DNA of 64,000 nt, taken from assembly GCF_021397715.1 (NCBI RefSeq), contig NZ_CP090207.1, positions 2,418,001 to 2,482,000 on the forward strand, in the 5' to 3' direction. Positions 31,345-40,628 of this stretch are shown here, piece by piece. The notes below the pieces were generated by a model that was given only the letters and a program-made list of their open reading frames with translations, had not been told where the DNA came from and ran no database searches. Origin of the DNA: Pantoea agglomerans (GTDB taxonomy: Bacteria; Pseudomonadota; Gammaproteobacteria; Enterobacterales; Enterobacteriaceae). Position numbers and translations under genes: made by a program. Numbering within the stretch: position 1 is the first letter of the stretch; every line of letters begins with the position of its first letter.

Positions 31345-32181
31345 ATGGACGTTCGTCAAAGCATTCACAGTGATCACGCCAGACAGCTGGACACTGACGC
31401 GCTGCGTCGCCAGTTTCTGATTGAGAAGATTTTTACTGCCGATAACTACACCCTGACCTACAGCCATATCGATCGCATCATTATCGGTGGCGTGATGCCG
31501 GTGAATAACCCGGTCACCATTGGCGATGAGATGGGCAAACAGCTGGGGGTCAGCTATTTCCTTGAGCGCCGCGAACTGGGCATGATCAACATTGGCGGGC
31601 CAGGCCTGGTGGAAGTGGATGGCAAGCGCTGGGAAATCGGCCATGAAGAGGCGCTCTATGTCGGCAAAGGCGCGCGTAATTTAGTATTCAGCAGCCTGAA
31701 CCCGGCGCAGCCAGCGAAGTTCTACTACAACAGCGCCCCGGCACACGCGACCTTCCCGGATAAAAAAATCACCTTACAGGAAGCGGCTACCGCCACGCTC
31801 GGCGATCCCGCCACCTCTAACCGCCGCACCATCAATAAATTTATCGTGCCGGACGTCCTTCCCACCTGTCAGCTCACTATGGGCTTAACCAAACTGGAGG
31901 AAGGCAGCCTGTGGAACACCATGCCGTGTCACACCCATGAACGCCGCATGGAGGTCTATTTCTATTTCGACATGAGCGAGGAGAGCGCGGTATTCCACAT
32001 GATGGGCGAGCCGCAGCAAACCCGTCATCTGCTGGTGCATAACGAGCAGGCGGTGATCTCGCCCAGCTGGTCAATCCATGCGGGTGTTGGTACGCAGCGC
32101 TACACCTTTATCTGGGGCATGGTGGGCGAAAATCAGGTCTTTGATGACATGGACCACGTCAAAATCAGCGAACTGCGCTGA
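31345..32181 (+). CDS. kduI: KduI, 5-keto-4-deoxyuronate isomerase
   Basis: KduI converts 5-keto-4-deoxyuronate (from pectin or glycosaminoglycan breakdown) to 2,5-diketo-3-deoxygluconate. The 278-residue cupin protein has the zinc site in [17 protein letters not shown] (His, His and Glu near residues 196-203) and a further His in SWSIHAGVG. It starts [15 protein letters not shown] like E. coli KduI and precedes kduD by 16 bp. Confidence 0.97.
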   Translation: MDVRQSIHSDHARQLDTDALRRQFLIEKIFTADNYTLTYSHIDRIIIGGVMPVNNPVTIGDEMGKQLGVSYFLERRELGMINIGGPGLVEVDGKRWEIGHEEALYVGKGARNLVFSSLNPAQPAKFYYNSAPAHATFPDKKITLQEAATATLGDPATSNRRTINKFIVPDVLPTCQLTMGLTKLEEGSLWNTMPCHTHERRMEVYFYFDMSEESAVFHMMGEPQQTRHLLVHNEQAVISPSWSIHAGVGTQRYTFIWGMVGENQVFDDMDHVKISELR

Positions 32182-32197
32182 GCAGAGGAGAAATATC

Positions 32198-32959
32198 ATG
32201 GTACTGAATGCGTTTAGCCTGGAAGGTAAAGTGGCGCTGGTGACCGGCTGTAACACCGGTTTAGGACAAGGTATGGCGCTGGGCCTGGCGCAGGCGGGAT
32301 GCGACATTGTCGGCGTTAACCGCGACGGTCCGGACGAGACCCAAAGCAAAGTAGAAGCGCTGGGCCGCCGTTTCTGGCCGATACAGGCGGACCTGATGAA
32401 AACGGAGGTGGTCGGCTCAGTGGTGGAGCAGGCGCTGGCCGCAGCCGGTAAAATCGACATTCTGGTGAATAACGCCGGGATTATCCGACGCGAGGATGCA
32501 CTCAATTTCAGCGAACAGGACTGGGATGATGTGATGAATCTCAACAGCAAAAGTCTGTTCTTTCTGTCACAGCAGGTTGCCCGGCAGTTTATTGCCCAGG
32601 GTAACGGCGGCAAGATCATTAACATCGCGTCGATGCTCTCCTTCCAGGGCGGGATTCGCGTTCCGTCTTACACCGCGTCAAAAAGTGCCGTGATGGGGCT
32701 GACCCGTCTGATGGCCAACGAGTGGGCGAAGCATGGCATTAACGTTAACGCCATTGCGCCCGGCTACATGGCGACCAATAACACCGAACAGTTACGCAGC
32801 GACGAGGCACGCAGCGAAGAGATACTTGGCCGTATTCCGGCAGGTCGCTGGGGCGTGCCGGATGACATGATGGGGCCGGTGGTGTTCCTCGCGTCCGCCG
32901 CGTCTGACTATGTTAATGGCTATACGCTGGCGGTAGATGGCGGCTGGCTGGCACGCTGA
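32198..32959 (+). CDS. kduD: KduD, 2-deoxy-D-gluconate 3-dehydrogenase type SDR
   Basis: KduD reduces 2,5-diketo-3-deoxygluconate to 2-keto-3-deoxygluconate with NADH, the step after KduI. The ATG at 32198 follows GAGGAG and gives 253 residues, the E. coli length; an in-frame codon at 32078 lies inside kduI and is rejected. SDR motifs are TGCNTGLG (about 16-23), NNAG and the catalytic S...YTASK. It forms an operon with kduI. Confidence 0.97.
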   Translation: MVLNAFSLEGKVALVTGCNTGLGQGMALGLAQAGCDIVGVNRDGPDETQSKVEALGRRFWPIQADLMKTEVVGSVVEQALAAAGKIDILVNNAGIIRREDALNFSEQDWDDVMNLNSKSLFFLSQQVARQFIAQGNGGKIINIASMLSFQGGIRVPSYTASKSAVMGLTRLMANEWAKHGINVNAIAPGYMATNNTEQLRSDEARSEEILGRIPAGRWGVPDDMMGPVVFLASAASDYVNGYTLAVDGGWLAR

Positions 32960-32966
32960 TCAATCT

Positions 32967-32997
32967 GGCGGGCAATGCGCGATGCTTGTCCGCCTTT
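32967..32997 (+). terminator. Probable kduID terminator
   Basis: GGCGGGCAA pairs with TTGTCCGCC (one G-T pair) around a 10-nt loop, followed by TTTAAT, 8 bp after the kduD stop. Confidence 0.65.
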
Positions 32998-33060
32998 AAT
33001 GCGTAATTATTAACGCTTCGTTACAGCGTCACATGTTCTCATTCACTGGATAAATCCCTA

Positions 33061-33080
33061 TACTGGATGCATCGACAGTT
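33061..33080. promoter_or_regulatory. LexA (SOS) box of ydjM
   Basis: TACTGGATGCATCGACAGTT has the CTG-N10-CAG core of a LexA box and matches most of the consensus. It overlaps a -10 element TATACT (33059-33064), so LexA would block ydjM directly. E. coli ydjM is a known LexA target. Confidence 0.8.
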
Positions 33081-33102
33081 TTCTTTGCAGCCAGGTTCCA
33101 TC

Positions 33103-33693
33103 ATGACGGCCGAGGGCCATATCATTTTCGCCATTGCGAGCGCCATATTTGCCAAACGTGCTGAACTTACGCCAGTGCTGGCGCAGGCAGACTGGTGGCA
33201 TCTCGTTCCATCAGCCTTGCTGACCTGCCTGTTGCCCGACATCGATCACCCGAAGTCGGTGCTGGGACAGCGGCTGCGCTGGCTCTCTCATCCGATTGCG
33301 CGCGCCTTTGGTCATCGCGGCTTTACCCACAGTTTGCTGGCGGTCGCCGCCGGGCTGTGGCTGTTCCAGATCAATCTGCCCAAAGAATCCCCGATTCCGG
33401 CCGATGTGTTACAGGGGCTGACGCTGGGTTATCTCAGTCATATTGTCGCCGATATGCTGACGCCGGCGGGCGTCCCATTATTATGGCCCTGCCGCTGGCG
33501 CTTCCGTCTCCCTATTCTGAAAAGTCAGAAAGGTAACCAGCTTGAGCGAGCGCTATGCCTCGGACTGGTCGGCTATGCGCTGTGGTTCCCGGTGGGCATG
33601 CCTTCGTTTGGTGCAAACGGCTGGCCGGCTCAGCTGTTCGATACCCTGCAAAACGGTGTTGGCCGGCTCATTTCCAGCCAGACTGCGCATTAA
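33103..33693 (+). CDS. ydjM: YdjM, LexA-regulated inner-membrane protein
   Basis: YdjM is a membrane-bound metal-dependent hydrolase-like protein (YdjM/LexA-binding membrane family, DUF457) induced by DNA damage; its activity is unknown. The ATG at 33103 (MTAEGHIIFA) gives 196 residues, as in E. coli; a more upstream in-frame codon would lie inside the LexA box. Conserved His and Asp motifs LPDIDHPKS, HRGFTHSLLA and YLSHIVADMLT suggest a metal site. Hydrophobic helices lie between them. Confidence 0.92.
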   Translation: MTAEGHIIFAIASAIFAKRAELTPVLAQADWWHLVPSALLTCLLPDIDHPKSVLGQRLRWLSHPIARAFGHRGFTHSLLAVAAGLWLFQINLPKESPIPADVLQGLTLGYLSHIVADMLTPAGVPLLWPCRWRFRLPILKSQKGNQLERALCLGLVGYALWFPVGMPSFGANGWPAQLFDTLQNGVGRLISSQTAH

Positions 33694-33845
33694 ACCAACA
33701 AATTCAGGCAATAAGTTATAAAGCATTCCATTTGGATATAAGGTCTGCACCCTCTCCTGCTGCTAACATTCCCGCAGTCTTAATTCGTGATTAACATTAT
33801 GCGGTTTTCCCGACGCGGAAAGCCGCATTACTCTGGAGTTTCAGT

Positions 33846-35237
33846 ATGGACCTTCCCTTAACGCTTAACCTCGTCGCCTTTGTGGTGCTGCTGGTGTTGC
33901 TCTCGCGCTTTAGCCGCAACAACTGGAGCCTGTCAAAGAAAGTGCTGACCGGTCTGGTGATCGGCGTGCTGTTTGGCCTGGTGCTGCAGCTGATTTACGG
34001 TGAAAACAGCGCGGTGGTTAAAACCTCCATCAGCTGGTTTAACATCGTCGGTAATGGCTATGTTCAGCTGCTGCAGATGGTGGTGATGCCGCTGGTGTTT
34101 GTTTCAATTCTGAGTGCGGTTGCCCGGCTGCATAACGCCTCCTCGCTGGGTAAAATCAGCGTACTGACCATCGGCGTGCTGCTGTTTACCACCGCTATCT
34201 CCGCGCTGGTCGGCGTATTTGTCACCGGCCTGTTTGGTCTGAGCGCTGAAGGTCTGGTGCAGGGCGTGCAGGAAACGGCGCGTCTGAGCGCCATTCAGAG
34301 CAACTACGTCGGTAAGGTCGCTGACCTGAGCGTGCCGCAGCTAGTGCTCTCCTTTATTCCGAAAAATCCGTTTGCCGATCTCACCGGCGCTAACCCGACG
34401 TCGATCATCAGCGTCGTCATCTTCGCGGCCTTCCTCGGTGTGGCCGCGCTGCAACTGCTGAAAGATGATGAAGTCAAAGGTCAGCGTGTGCTGGTCGCGA
34501 TCGACACGCTGCAGTCGTGGGTGATGAAGCTGGTTCGTTTAGTGATGAAGCTGACCCCCTACGGCGTGCTGGCCCTGATGACCAAAGTGGTGGCCGGTTC
34601 GAATCTGCAGGACATCATCAAACTGGGAAGCTTCGTGGTTGCCTCTTATCTTGGCCTGGCGATTATGTTTGGCGTCCACGCGCTGCTGCTGTCGGTGAAC
34701 GGCATTAACCCGATGCGTTTCTTCCGCAAAGTGTGGCCGGTGATTACCTTCGCCTTTACCAGCCGCTCCAGCGCCGCCAGCATTCCGCTGAGCGTCGAGA
34801 CGCAGACCCGTCGCCTTGGCGTACCGGAGTCGATTGCCAGCTTCTCGGCCTCTTTCGGTGCCACGATTGGTCAGAACGGCTGTGCCGGACTCTATCCGAC
34901 CATGCTGGCGGTGATGGTTGCGCCAACCGTCGGCATCAATCCGTTTGACCCGCTGTGGATCGCCACGCTGGTCGGGATTGTAACGCTGAGCTCTGCCGGC
35001 GTGGCCGGTGTCGGTGGCGGTGCTACGTTTGCCGCGCTGATTGTGCTGCCCGCGATGGGCCTGCCAGTGACGCTGGTCGCACTGCTGATCTCCATCGAAC
35101 CGCTGATCGATATGGGCCGTACCGCGCTGAACGTCAATGGCTCGATGACGGCAGGTTCCCTGACCAGCCGCTGGTTAGGTCTGACCGATAAGCGCGTGCT
35201 GGAAAGCGATGAACACGCCGAACTGGCACATCGTTAA
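33846..35237 (+). CDS. tcyP: TcyP, L-cystine/sodium symporter
   Basis: TcyP (YdjN) is an inner-membrane importer of cystine and related sulfur amino acids, of the DAACS (SLC1-like) family. The 463-residue protein has about eight helices with two re-entrant parts. Key motifs include [41 protein letters not shown] and [16 protein letters not shown]. coli tcyP is CysB-regulated; no CysB site was assigned here. A strong terminator follows. Confidence 0.95.
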   Translation: MDLPLTLNLVAFVVLLVLLSRFSRNNWSLSKKVLTGLVIGVLFGLVLQLIYGENSAVVKTSISWFNIVGNGYVQLLQMVVMPLVFVSILSAVARLHNASSLGKISVLTIGVLLFTTAISALVGVFVTGLFGLSAEGLVQGVQETARLSAIQSNYVGKVADLSVPQLVLSFIPKNPFADLTGANPTSIISVVIFAAFLGVAALQLLKDDEVKGQRVLVAIDTLQSWVMKLVRLVMKLTPYGVLALMTKVVAGSNLQDIIKLGSFVVASYLGLAIMFGVHALLLSVNGINPMRFFRKVWPVITFAFTSRSSAASIPLSVETQTRRLGVPESIASFSASFGATIGQNGCAGLYPTMLAVMVAPTVGINPFDPLWIATLVGIVTLSSAGVAGVGGGATFAALIVLPAMGLPVTLVALLISIEPLIDMGRTALNVNGSMTAGSLTSRWLGLTDKRVLESDEHAELAHR

Positions 35238-35246
35238 TCCTGGTTA

Positions 35247-35275
35247 AACCTGGCGCGCCTGCGCCAGGTTCTCTT
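35247..35275 (+). terminator. tcyP terminator
   Basis: AACCTGGCGC-GCCT-GCGCCAGGTT is a perfect 10-bp hairpin followed by the pyrimidine-rich CTCTTCTCC, 10 bp after the tcyP stop. Confidence 0.8.
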
Positions 35276-35435
35276 CTCCTCTCCCGCCTTCCTCTCTCCA
35301 TAATTTCCCCGCTTGATGGCGACGTCGTTAAGAAAGCGTTAAGCGTGGTAAACAGGCGAAAATTCGCCGCTTTAGCGCTTGTCTTTAGCCGGTAAAAAGC
35401 CAATTCTGCGTGGAGTCTTATGAGGAGAATGCCCG

Positions 35436-35810
35436 ATGAAAAAAGTTATCGCCTCACTGCTGGCGTTAACCCTGTTAACCCCGGCTATCGCTTTTGCCCA
35501 TCCTGGCGGATGGGGCCCACACGGCGGTCCTGGTCCTCACTGGGGCGGCCCCGGTCCGGTGCGCTTCCTGCCTGAAGTCGCCACGGCAGTACTGATTGGC
35601 GGCCTGACTTACTACCTGCTTAACGGTAATTACTATCAGCGCCACGGCGAGGAGTATGTGGTGGTGGAGCCACCTGAAGAGCGCCGCGTCAGCGACGATA
35701 TGCGGGTACTGGACTTCAACGGTAAACGCTTCTATGTCCAGCAGGGACACTACTATCAGCGCCAGATCGATGGCGACTACGTCGAGGTTCCGCGCCCGGC
35801 AGGGTTATAA
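35436..35810 (+). CDS. Secreted Gly/Pro/His-rich protein, DUF6515-like
   Basis: The 124-residue protein has a clear signal peptide (MKKVIASLLALTLLTPAIAFA, cleavage near residue 21). A short Gly/Pro/His/Trp-rich segment (about 22-45) follows, then one hydrophobic stretch (VATAVLIGGLTYYLL, about 51-65). Two copies of a GxYYQR-type repeat come next (NYYQRHGEEYVVVEPP, and GHYYQRQIDGDYVEVPRP). The ending resembles DUF6515-type periplasmic proteins; function is unknown. GAGGAG lies 8 nt before the ATG. It is convergent with osmE. Confidence 0.8.
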   Translation: MKKVIASLLALTLLTPAIAFAHPGGWGPHGGPGPHWGGPGPVRFLPEVATAVLIGGLTYYLLNGNYYQRHGEEYVVVEPPEERRVSDDMRVLDFNGKRFYVQQGHYYQRQIDGDYVEVPRPAGL

Positions 35811-35829
35811 GCCGCACCACAACGAAAAA

Positions 35830-35851
35830 CGGCCCGTCATCTGACGGGCCG
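35830..35851 (-). terminator. Terminator shared by osmE and the secreted-protein gene
   Basis: CGGCCCGTC-ATCT-GACGGGCCG is a perfect hairpin between the two convergent genes. On the minus strand it runs into GTTTTTCG; on the plus strand into CTTATTATT. It is a better terminator for osmE. Confidence 0.8.
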
Positions 35852-35885
35852 CTTATTATTCAATTGGGGCTTTACAGCGTATAAC

Positions 35886-36221
35886 TTACTGCTGAGCCTG
35901 CGGATCGGTATCGTATTCCGCACAGCTCTGGAAGCCGTAGTTCATTACGCGACCGGTATCGTTATAGCTCACGAAGTAGGTCTGTGCTTTGCCATCACGC
36001 TGGCCCAGAACGTAGGTCTGGCAGGTGCCGCGCGCGTGAACCATGGTGATCTCGGTTGACGGTGCGCCAGCGATCTGACGAACCTGGTCACGGGTCATCC
36101 CTTTTTTAACATCCTTCACCACCGGCTTGGTGACGTAGCTTTCAGCGCGGTCGTAAGTCGTACAACCAGACAGTGCAGCCAGCGTCAGCGCCGCAGCGAT
36201 ACATCCCATCACTTTATTCAT
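35886..36221 (-). CDS. osmE: OsmE, osmotically inducible lipoprotein
   Basis: OsmE is an outer-membrane lipoprotein of the SmpA/OmlA (BamE-like) family, induced by osmotic stress and stationary phase in E. coli. The ATG at 36221 follows AGGA and gives [20 protein letters not shown] with the lipobox LSGC. The body has [18 protein letters not shown], the BamE-fold hallmark, and [19 protein letters not shown]. It is 111 residues long, against 112 in E. coli. An ATG 15 nt upstream is possible but poorly placed for ribosome binding. Confidence 0.93.
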   Translation of the reverse strand: MNKVMGCIAAALTLAALSGCTTYDRAESYVTKPVVKDVKKGMTRDQVRQIAGAPSTEITMVHARGTCQTYVLGQRDGKAQTYFVSYNDTGRVMNYGFQSCAEYDTDPQAQQ

Positions 36222-36523
36222 CTTGTTGTTCCTCATTTATTGTCCATGTGCAGACAAGCCTGGAACATAAATTCAGGTTTATCAAGTTTATGGCGAACTT
36301 TTAATGCACTGACAACCGTCAGGATTTCGTAAAGAAGGCTGTTTTGCTGTCAACGGGCACGTATAATCAGCGCCAAAAAAACGGCGCCTCTCGCGGCAAC
36401 AACCCATCTGCCGAGTGCAGTTTGCCATCACCGGCAGTGCCAGGACCGGCTCCGGCATCCGTGACCGCCTGTGAAGGCGTTGTCTGCCTGCTGTTCACCC
36501 ATCGCTTCAGATACTGAGAATAA
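36222..36523. promoter_or_regulatory. Gap between osmE and the MFS gene, with candidate promoter
   Basis: The 302-bp divergent gap holds a consensus -10 TATAAT at 36362-36367 reading toward the MFS gene, with a weak -35 (TGTTTT at 36340-36345). A hairpin GGCGCC/GGCGCC-type structure (36370-36388) follows in the would-be leader of about 150 nt. No gene is apparent. Confidence 0.4.
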
Positions 36524-37726
36524 ATGACACCTGTACATTCCAACCGGCTGGTTTATGCCATTACGCTGGGCCTGCTGGCCGCACTCGGCCCGCTGTGTAT
36601 CGATCTCTACCTGCCCGCGCTGCCCCAGCTGGCGCGTGACCTGCAAACCGAAACCGCCACGGCACAGCTTAGCCTGACCGCCGGATTACTCGGCCTGGGT
36701 GCCGGTCAGCTGGTGTTTGGTCCGATGAGCGACAAATTTGGGCGTCTGCGGCCGCTGGCGCTGTCACTGGTGCTGTTGTTTATCGCCTCGATCGGCTGTG
36801 CGCTGGCGCAGGATATTCATCAGCTACTGCTGGCCCGTCTGTTTGAAGGCTTAGCCGGCGCGGGCGGTGCAGTGTTATCACGCGCCATCGCTCGTGATAT
36901 GTACAGCGGTCACGAACTGACCCGCTTCTTTGCGCTGCTGATGCTGGTCAATGGCCTGGCCCCGATCGCCGCACCGGTACTTGGCGGCGTGCTGATGACG
37001 GTGCTTAACTGGCGCGGCATTTTTGTGGTGCTCGGCTGCATTGCCCTGCTGCTGATTTTGCTGGCGCGCTGGAAACTGCATGAAACCCTGCCCGATGCGC
37101 GACGCAGTAAAGGTTCCATTTTCTCCGCCTACGCAGCGCTGGGACAGGTGGTGACTCATCGTCCTTTCATGGGCTTCTGTCTGACGCAGGGCTTTATGAT
37201 GTCCGGGATGTTTGCCTATATCGGCGCATCACCGTTTGTGCTGCAGCAAATCTACGGACTCTCGCCGCAGGCGTTTAGCTTCTGCTTTGCCGCCAACGGT
37301 GTCGGGCTGGTGATCGCCTCGCAGACCAGTGCCCGTCTCTGCCCGCTGTGGGGAGAATATCGGGTGCTGAAAGGTGGACTGACGCTGGCCTTTGTTGCCT
37401 CCAGCCTGCTGCTGCTGGCCGCGCTAACGCAGGCGCCGTTACCGCTGCTGCTGGTGGCGCTGTTCTTTACCATTGCCAGTAATGGGGTGATCGCGACGAC
37501 GGCCTCCTCACTGGCGATGCAGAGCCAGGGCCATCGCGCCGGTAGCGCCTCGGCAGTGATTGGCGTCACCATGTTCACCCTGGGCGCTATCACCGTGCCG
37601 ATTACCGGCATTGGCGGCACCTCGGTGCTGAGCATGACCGCTACCATTTTTGGCTGCTTTATGCTGGCGATCCTGATGTTCATTGTGCTGGCCAAAAAAC
37701 CGCAGCCGCAGGTGAAAACTGTCTGA
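36524..37726 (+). CDS. Bcr/CflA-family MFS drug exporter
   Basis: This is an inner-membrane proton-driven exporter of the major facilitator superfamily. The 400-residue protein has about twelve hydrophobic helices. Family features of the Bcr/CflA group are CIDLYLPALPQLARDLQ near the N-terminus and GQLVFGPMSDKFGRLRPL in the first cytosolic loop. The likely substrates are drugs or other small molecules; the exact one cannot be read from sequence. E. coli has no such gene at this site, so it is an accessory or lineage-specific gene here. Confidence 0.88.
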   Translation: MTPVHSNRLVYAITLGLLAALGPLCIDLYLPALPQLARDLQTETATAQLSLTAGLLGLGAGQLVFGPMSDKFGRLRPLALSLVLLFIASIGCALAQDIHQLLLARLFEGLAGAGGAVLSRAIARDMYSGHELTRFFALLMLVNGLAPIAAPVLGGVLMTVLNWRGIFVVLGCIALLLILLARWKLHETLPDARRSKGSIFSAYAALGQVVTHRPFMGFCLTQGFMMSGMFAYIGASPFVLQQIYGLSPQAFSFCFAANGVGLVIASQTSARLCPLWGEYRVLKGGLTLAFVASSLLLLAALTQAPLPLLLVALFFTIASNGVIATTASSLAMQSQGHRAGSASAVIGVTMFTLGAITVPITGIGGTSVLSMTATIFGCFMLAILMFIVLAKKPQPQVKTV

Positions 37727-37844
37727 TTTCGCAACGGTTAACTGAAATCGACTGCCGCTTTGGCTTGTTGTTTTCGCTGAGGCACGTTAGCTTTAATAAA
37801 ACGTTCGCATCGAGCCGACGGGCCACTGACCTGAGGAGAAGTTC

Positions 37845-38669
37845 ATGTCACTGCAGCAGGAAATCATTGAAGCACTGGGCGTTAAGCCTACTATCGACGC
37901 CGATCACGAAGTGCGCGTTAGCGTCGATTTTCTTAAAGCCTATCTGAAGCGGCACAGCGCCATTAAGACGCTGGTGCTGGGGATCAGCGGCGGTCAGGAC
38001 TCGACCCTCGCAGGCAAGCTGGCGCAGATGGCGATCGGCGAACTGCGCGAAGAGAGCGGCGATAATGACTACACGTTTATCGCGGTGCGCCTGCCCTACG
38101 GCGTGCAGGCCGATGAGCAGGATTGCCAGGACGCGCTGGCATTTATCCAGCCCGATCGCTCGCTGGTGGTCAACATTAAAGAATCGGTGCTGGCCAGTGA
38201 GCGGGCGCTGCAGGCGGCCGGCATTACACTGTCTGACTTCGTGCGCGGCAATGAAAAAGCGCGTGAGCGTATGAAAGCCCAGTACAGCATCGCCGGTATG
38301 ACCAAAGGCGTGGTGGTGGGTACCGACCATGCGGCTGAAGCGGTCACCGGATTCTTCACCAAATATGGTGATGGCGGTACCGACATTAATCCGCTGTTCC
38401 GTCTTAACAAACGCCAGGGCAAGCAACTGCTGAAGCAACTCGGCTGCCCGGAACATCTCTACCTGAAGAAACCCACAGCTGACCTGGAAGACGATCGTCC
38501 CGGCCTGCAGGATGAAGTGGCGCTGGGCGTAACCTACGAGATGATTGATGACTATCTGGAAGGCAAAACCATCGACCCGGATAACGCGAAAATCATTGAA
38601 GGCTGGTATCAGAAAACTGAGCACAAACGTCGCCCACCGATTACCGTATTCGACGACTTCTGGAAGTAA
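37845..38669 (+). CDS. nadE: NadE, NH3-dependent NAD+ synthetase
   Basis: NadE amidates nicotinic acid adenine dinucleotide to NAD+ with ammonia and ATP. The 274-residue protein has the P-loop GISGGQDST (46-54) of ATP pyrophosphatases, [28 protein letters not shown] and [25 protein letters not shown] lies 7 nt before the ATG. It lacks the glutaminase domain, as in E. coli NadE. Confidence 0.97.
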   Translation: MSLQQEIIEALGVKPTIDADHEVRVSVDFLKAYLKRHSAIKTLVLGISGGQDSTLAGKLAQMAIGELREESGDNDYTFIAVRLPYGVQADEQDCQDALAFIQPDRSLVVNIKESVLASERALQAAGITLSDFVRGNEKARERMKAQYSIAGMTKGVVVGTDHAAEAVTGFFTKYGDGGTDINPLFRLNKRQGKQLLKQLGCPEHLYLKKPTADLEDDRPGLQDEVALGVTYEMIDDYLEGKTIDPDNAKIIEGWYQKTEHKRRPPITVFDDFWK

Positions 38670-38676
38670 ACCCGTC

Positions 38677-38705
38677 CCTCCCTTGCTGCGGCAAGGGAGG
38701 CTTTC
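38677..38705 (+). terminator. nadE terminator
   Basis: CCTCCCTTGC-TGCG-GCAAGGGAGG is a perfect 10-bp hairpin followed by CTTTCTC, 7 bp after the nadE stop. Confidence 0.85.
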
Positions 38706-38731
38706 TCCTGCCTCATCCCGTTGATAGCAAC

Positions 38732-39622
38732 ATGCCTGCTACTGTGACACGCGCCACCCTGATCGGTCTGATCGCCATTCTGCTCTGGAGCACCACGGTT
38801 GGCCTGCTGCGCAGCGTCAGTGAAGCCTTTGGCGCGACCGGCGGTGCGGCCCTGATCTATACCACCACCGCCCTGCTGCTCTGCATTACTCGCGGTTTGC
38901 CCAGACCCGGCGCGATGCCCGCCGCGTACTTAGCCATCGGCGGTGCGCTGTTTGTCGGCTATGAAATCTGTCTGGCGCTGGCGATTGGGCTGGCCAGCGA
39001 TCGCAGCCAGTCGCTGGAGCTGGGCATGATCAACTATCTCTGGCCCTGCCTGACGGTGGTGCTGGCGATCCCGTTTAACCAGCAGCGCTTTCGCCTGTGG
39101 CTGTGGCCGGGACTGGCGCTTTCTCTGCTGGGCATCGTCTGGGTGATGAAGGCCAACGGCGGCGGCTCGCCCGCTCTGATGTGGCAGAACCTGTTGCGTA
39201 ACCCAACGGCTTACACGCTGGCGTTTATCGCTGCCATAACCTGGGCGCTCTACAACAATATCACCCGTCGCTATGCCCGCGGCGCGAATGGTGTCACGCT
39301 ATTTTTTATCCTCACCGCGCTGGCGCTGTGGGTCAAAACCTTGCTGAGTGCACCAGCGGTACCGATGCAATTCGCACTGATGCCGCTGCTGGAAGTGTTC
39401 TTTGTCGGGGCGTCGACCGCTATCGCCTACTCCGCCTGGAATCACGGTATTCAGCACGGCAATCTGACACTGCTGGCCACCGCCTCCTACTTCACACCGG
39501 TTTTTTCCGCCCTGCTGGCCTCACTGTGGCTGGGCCTGACACCGCCGCTGGCCTTCTGGCAAGGTGTGGCGATGATCACGCTCGGTTCGCTGATCTGCTG
39601 GCTGGCGACGCGGCGTCTTTGA
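38732..39622 (+). CDS. yddG: YddG-like aromatic amino acid exporter (DMT/EamA family)
   Basis: YddG exports aromatic amino acids across the inner membrane. The 296-residue protein has ten hydrophobic helices in two EamA repeats. It resembles E. coli YddG at TLIGLIAILLWSTTVGL, GYEICLALAIGLA, GMINYLWPCLTV, YARGANGVTLFFILTALALW and the end GSLICWLATRR. In E. coli yddG lies elsewhere, so the location between nadE and cho is different. The ATG at 38732 has a weak ribosome site; a GTG at 38744 (VTRATL) matches the E. coli start and is an alternative. Confidence 0.85.
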   Translation: MPATVTRATLIGLIAILLWSTTVGLLRSVSEAFGATGGAALIYTTTALLLCITRGLPRPGAMPAAYLAIGGALFVGYEICLALAIGLASDRSQSLELGMINYLWPCLTVVLAIPFNQQRFRLWLWPGLALSLLGIVWVMKANGGGSPALMWQNLLRNPTAYTLAFIAAITWALYNNITRRYARGANGVTLFFILTALALWVKTLLSAPAVPMQFALMPLLEVFFVGASTAIAYSAWNHGIQHGNLTLLATASYFTPVFSALLASLWLGLTPPLAFWQGVAMITLGSLICWLATRRL

Positions 39623-39656
39623 TCGGCTGGCTGGCGATCATTTCACCTGCCTGTTA

Positions 39657-39676
39657 TGCTGTATGGACAACCAGTA
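39657..39676. promoter_or_regulatory. LexA (SOS) box of cho
   Basis: TGCTGTATGGACAACCAGTA has the CTG-N10-CAG core and matches 13 of 20 positions of the LexA consensus. It lies 13 bp before the TTG start of cho. E. coli cho is a known SOS gene. Confidence 0.8.
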
Positions 39677-39689
39677 AATGGAGTCCATC

Positions 39690-40550
39690 TTGGTCAGACG
39701 TGCTGCAACGCACCGCCTCGAGTTCGACGCGGCTGCAATTTATCAATATCCCGAACACCTGCGTGAGTGGCTGGAAGGCCTGCCCAATCAGCCCGGCGTC
39801 TATACCTTTCACGGCGAAAGTGATTCGCTGCCGCTCTACATTGGCAAAAGCGTTAACCTGCGCTCGCGGGTGATGTCGCATTTCCGCACCCCGGACGAGG
39901 CGAAAATGCTGCGCCAGTCGCGGCGCGTCAGCTGGATCCCAACCGCGGGCGATCTCGGCGCGCTGCTGCTGGAAGCGCAGATGATTAAAACGCAGCAGCC
40001 GCTGTTTAATAAGCGCCTGCGTAAAAACCGCCAGCTCTGCTCGTTGCAGATTACCGACGGTAAACCGCAGGTGGTTTACGCCAAAGATCTCGACTTCAGC
40101 CAGTCGCCCAATTTGTTTGGCCTCTATCGTAGCCGCTTTGCTGCGATAGAGCGGCTGAAGCAGCTGGCCGATGAGTATCAGCTCTGTCACGGTTTGCTCG
40201 GGCTGGAAGCGCTCAGTGCTCAGCGCGGCTGTTTCCGTTCCGCGCTGCGCCGCTGTGCCGGTGCCTGCTGCGGCAAAGAGCCGGTCAGCGATCATCAGGA
40301 TCGGTTGCTGGAAGCGCTGGAAAATGTACGGGTCTTTTGCTGGCCGTGGCAGGGCGCGGTCGGGCTGGTCGAGGAAGGCAAACAGATGACTCAAATCCAC
40401 GTCATCGATCACTGGTTTTACCTTGGCTCGGTCAGCAATATCGAGGAAGCGAAAACGTTGCAGCGTCCCAAAGGGGGGTTCGATCACGACGGTTACAAGA
40501 TCCTCTGCCGACCGATTCTGTCGGGCGATTATCCTATCCTGCCGCTGTAA
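39690..40550 (+). CDS. cho: Cho, UvrC-like excinuclease (TTG start)
   Basis: Cho is a second 3'-incision nuclease of nucleotide excision repair and acts with UvrAB on bulky lesions. I chose the TTG at 39690 because the E. coli protein begins MVRR, matching TTG GTC AGA CGT, and GGAG stands 6 nt before it; this gives 286 residues. The ATG at 39678 is also in frame but only 1 bp from the LexA box. The GIY-YIG nuclease domain is visible in PGVYTFHGESDSLPLYIGKS (35-54) with the conserved Arg in LRSR and Glu in LLLEAQMIK. A Cys-rich RCAGACCGKE lies at about 190. It lacks the UvrC C-terminal domains. Confidence 0.93.
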   Translation: MVRRAATHRLEFDAAAIYQYPEHLREWLEGLPNQPGVYTFHGESDSLPLYIGKSVNLRSRVMSHFRTPDEAKMLRQSRRVSWIPTAGDLGALLLEAQMIKTQQPLFNKRLRKNRQLCSLQITDGKPQVVYAKDLDFSQSPNLFGLYRSRFAAIERLKQLADEYQLCHGLLGLEALSAQRGCFRSALRRCAGACCGKEPVSDHQDRLLEALENVRVFCWPWQGAVGLVEEGKQMTQIHVIDHWFYLGSVSNIEEAKTLQRPKGGFDHDGYKILCRPILSGDYPILPL

Positions 40551-40551
40551 A

Positions 40552-40603
40552 TAAAAAAAACCGCCGACGCTGTCCACTTACTGTCAGTGGACAAGGCTGG
40601 CGG
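40552..40603 (-). terminator. Terminator between cho and spy
   Basis: A long hairpin (CCGCC...GTCCACT-TACTGTC-AGTGGAC...GGCGG, 40561-40603) runs on the minus strand into eight T (40560-40553). It ends the spy transcript; the plus-strand side lacks a T-run. Confidence 0.85.
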
Positions 40604-40628
40604 TCTCAGACCGTTCGCTTAACGAAAA

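Noticed and set aside
39654..40577. Open frame of 307 codons antisense to cho
   Set aside because: It mirrors cho almost exactly; the plus-strand protein is clearly Cho with a LexA box and proper start.
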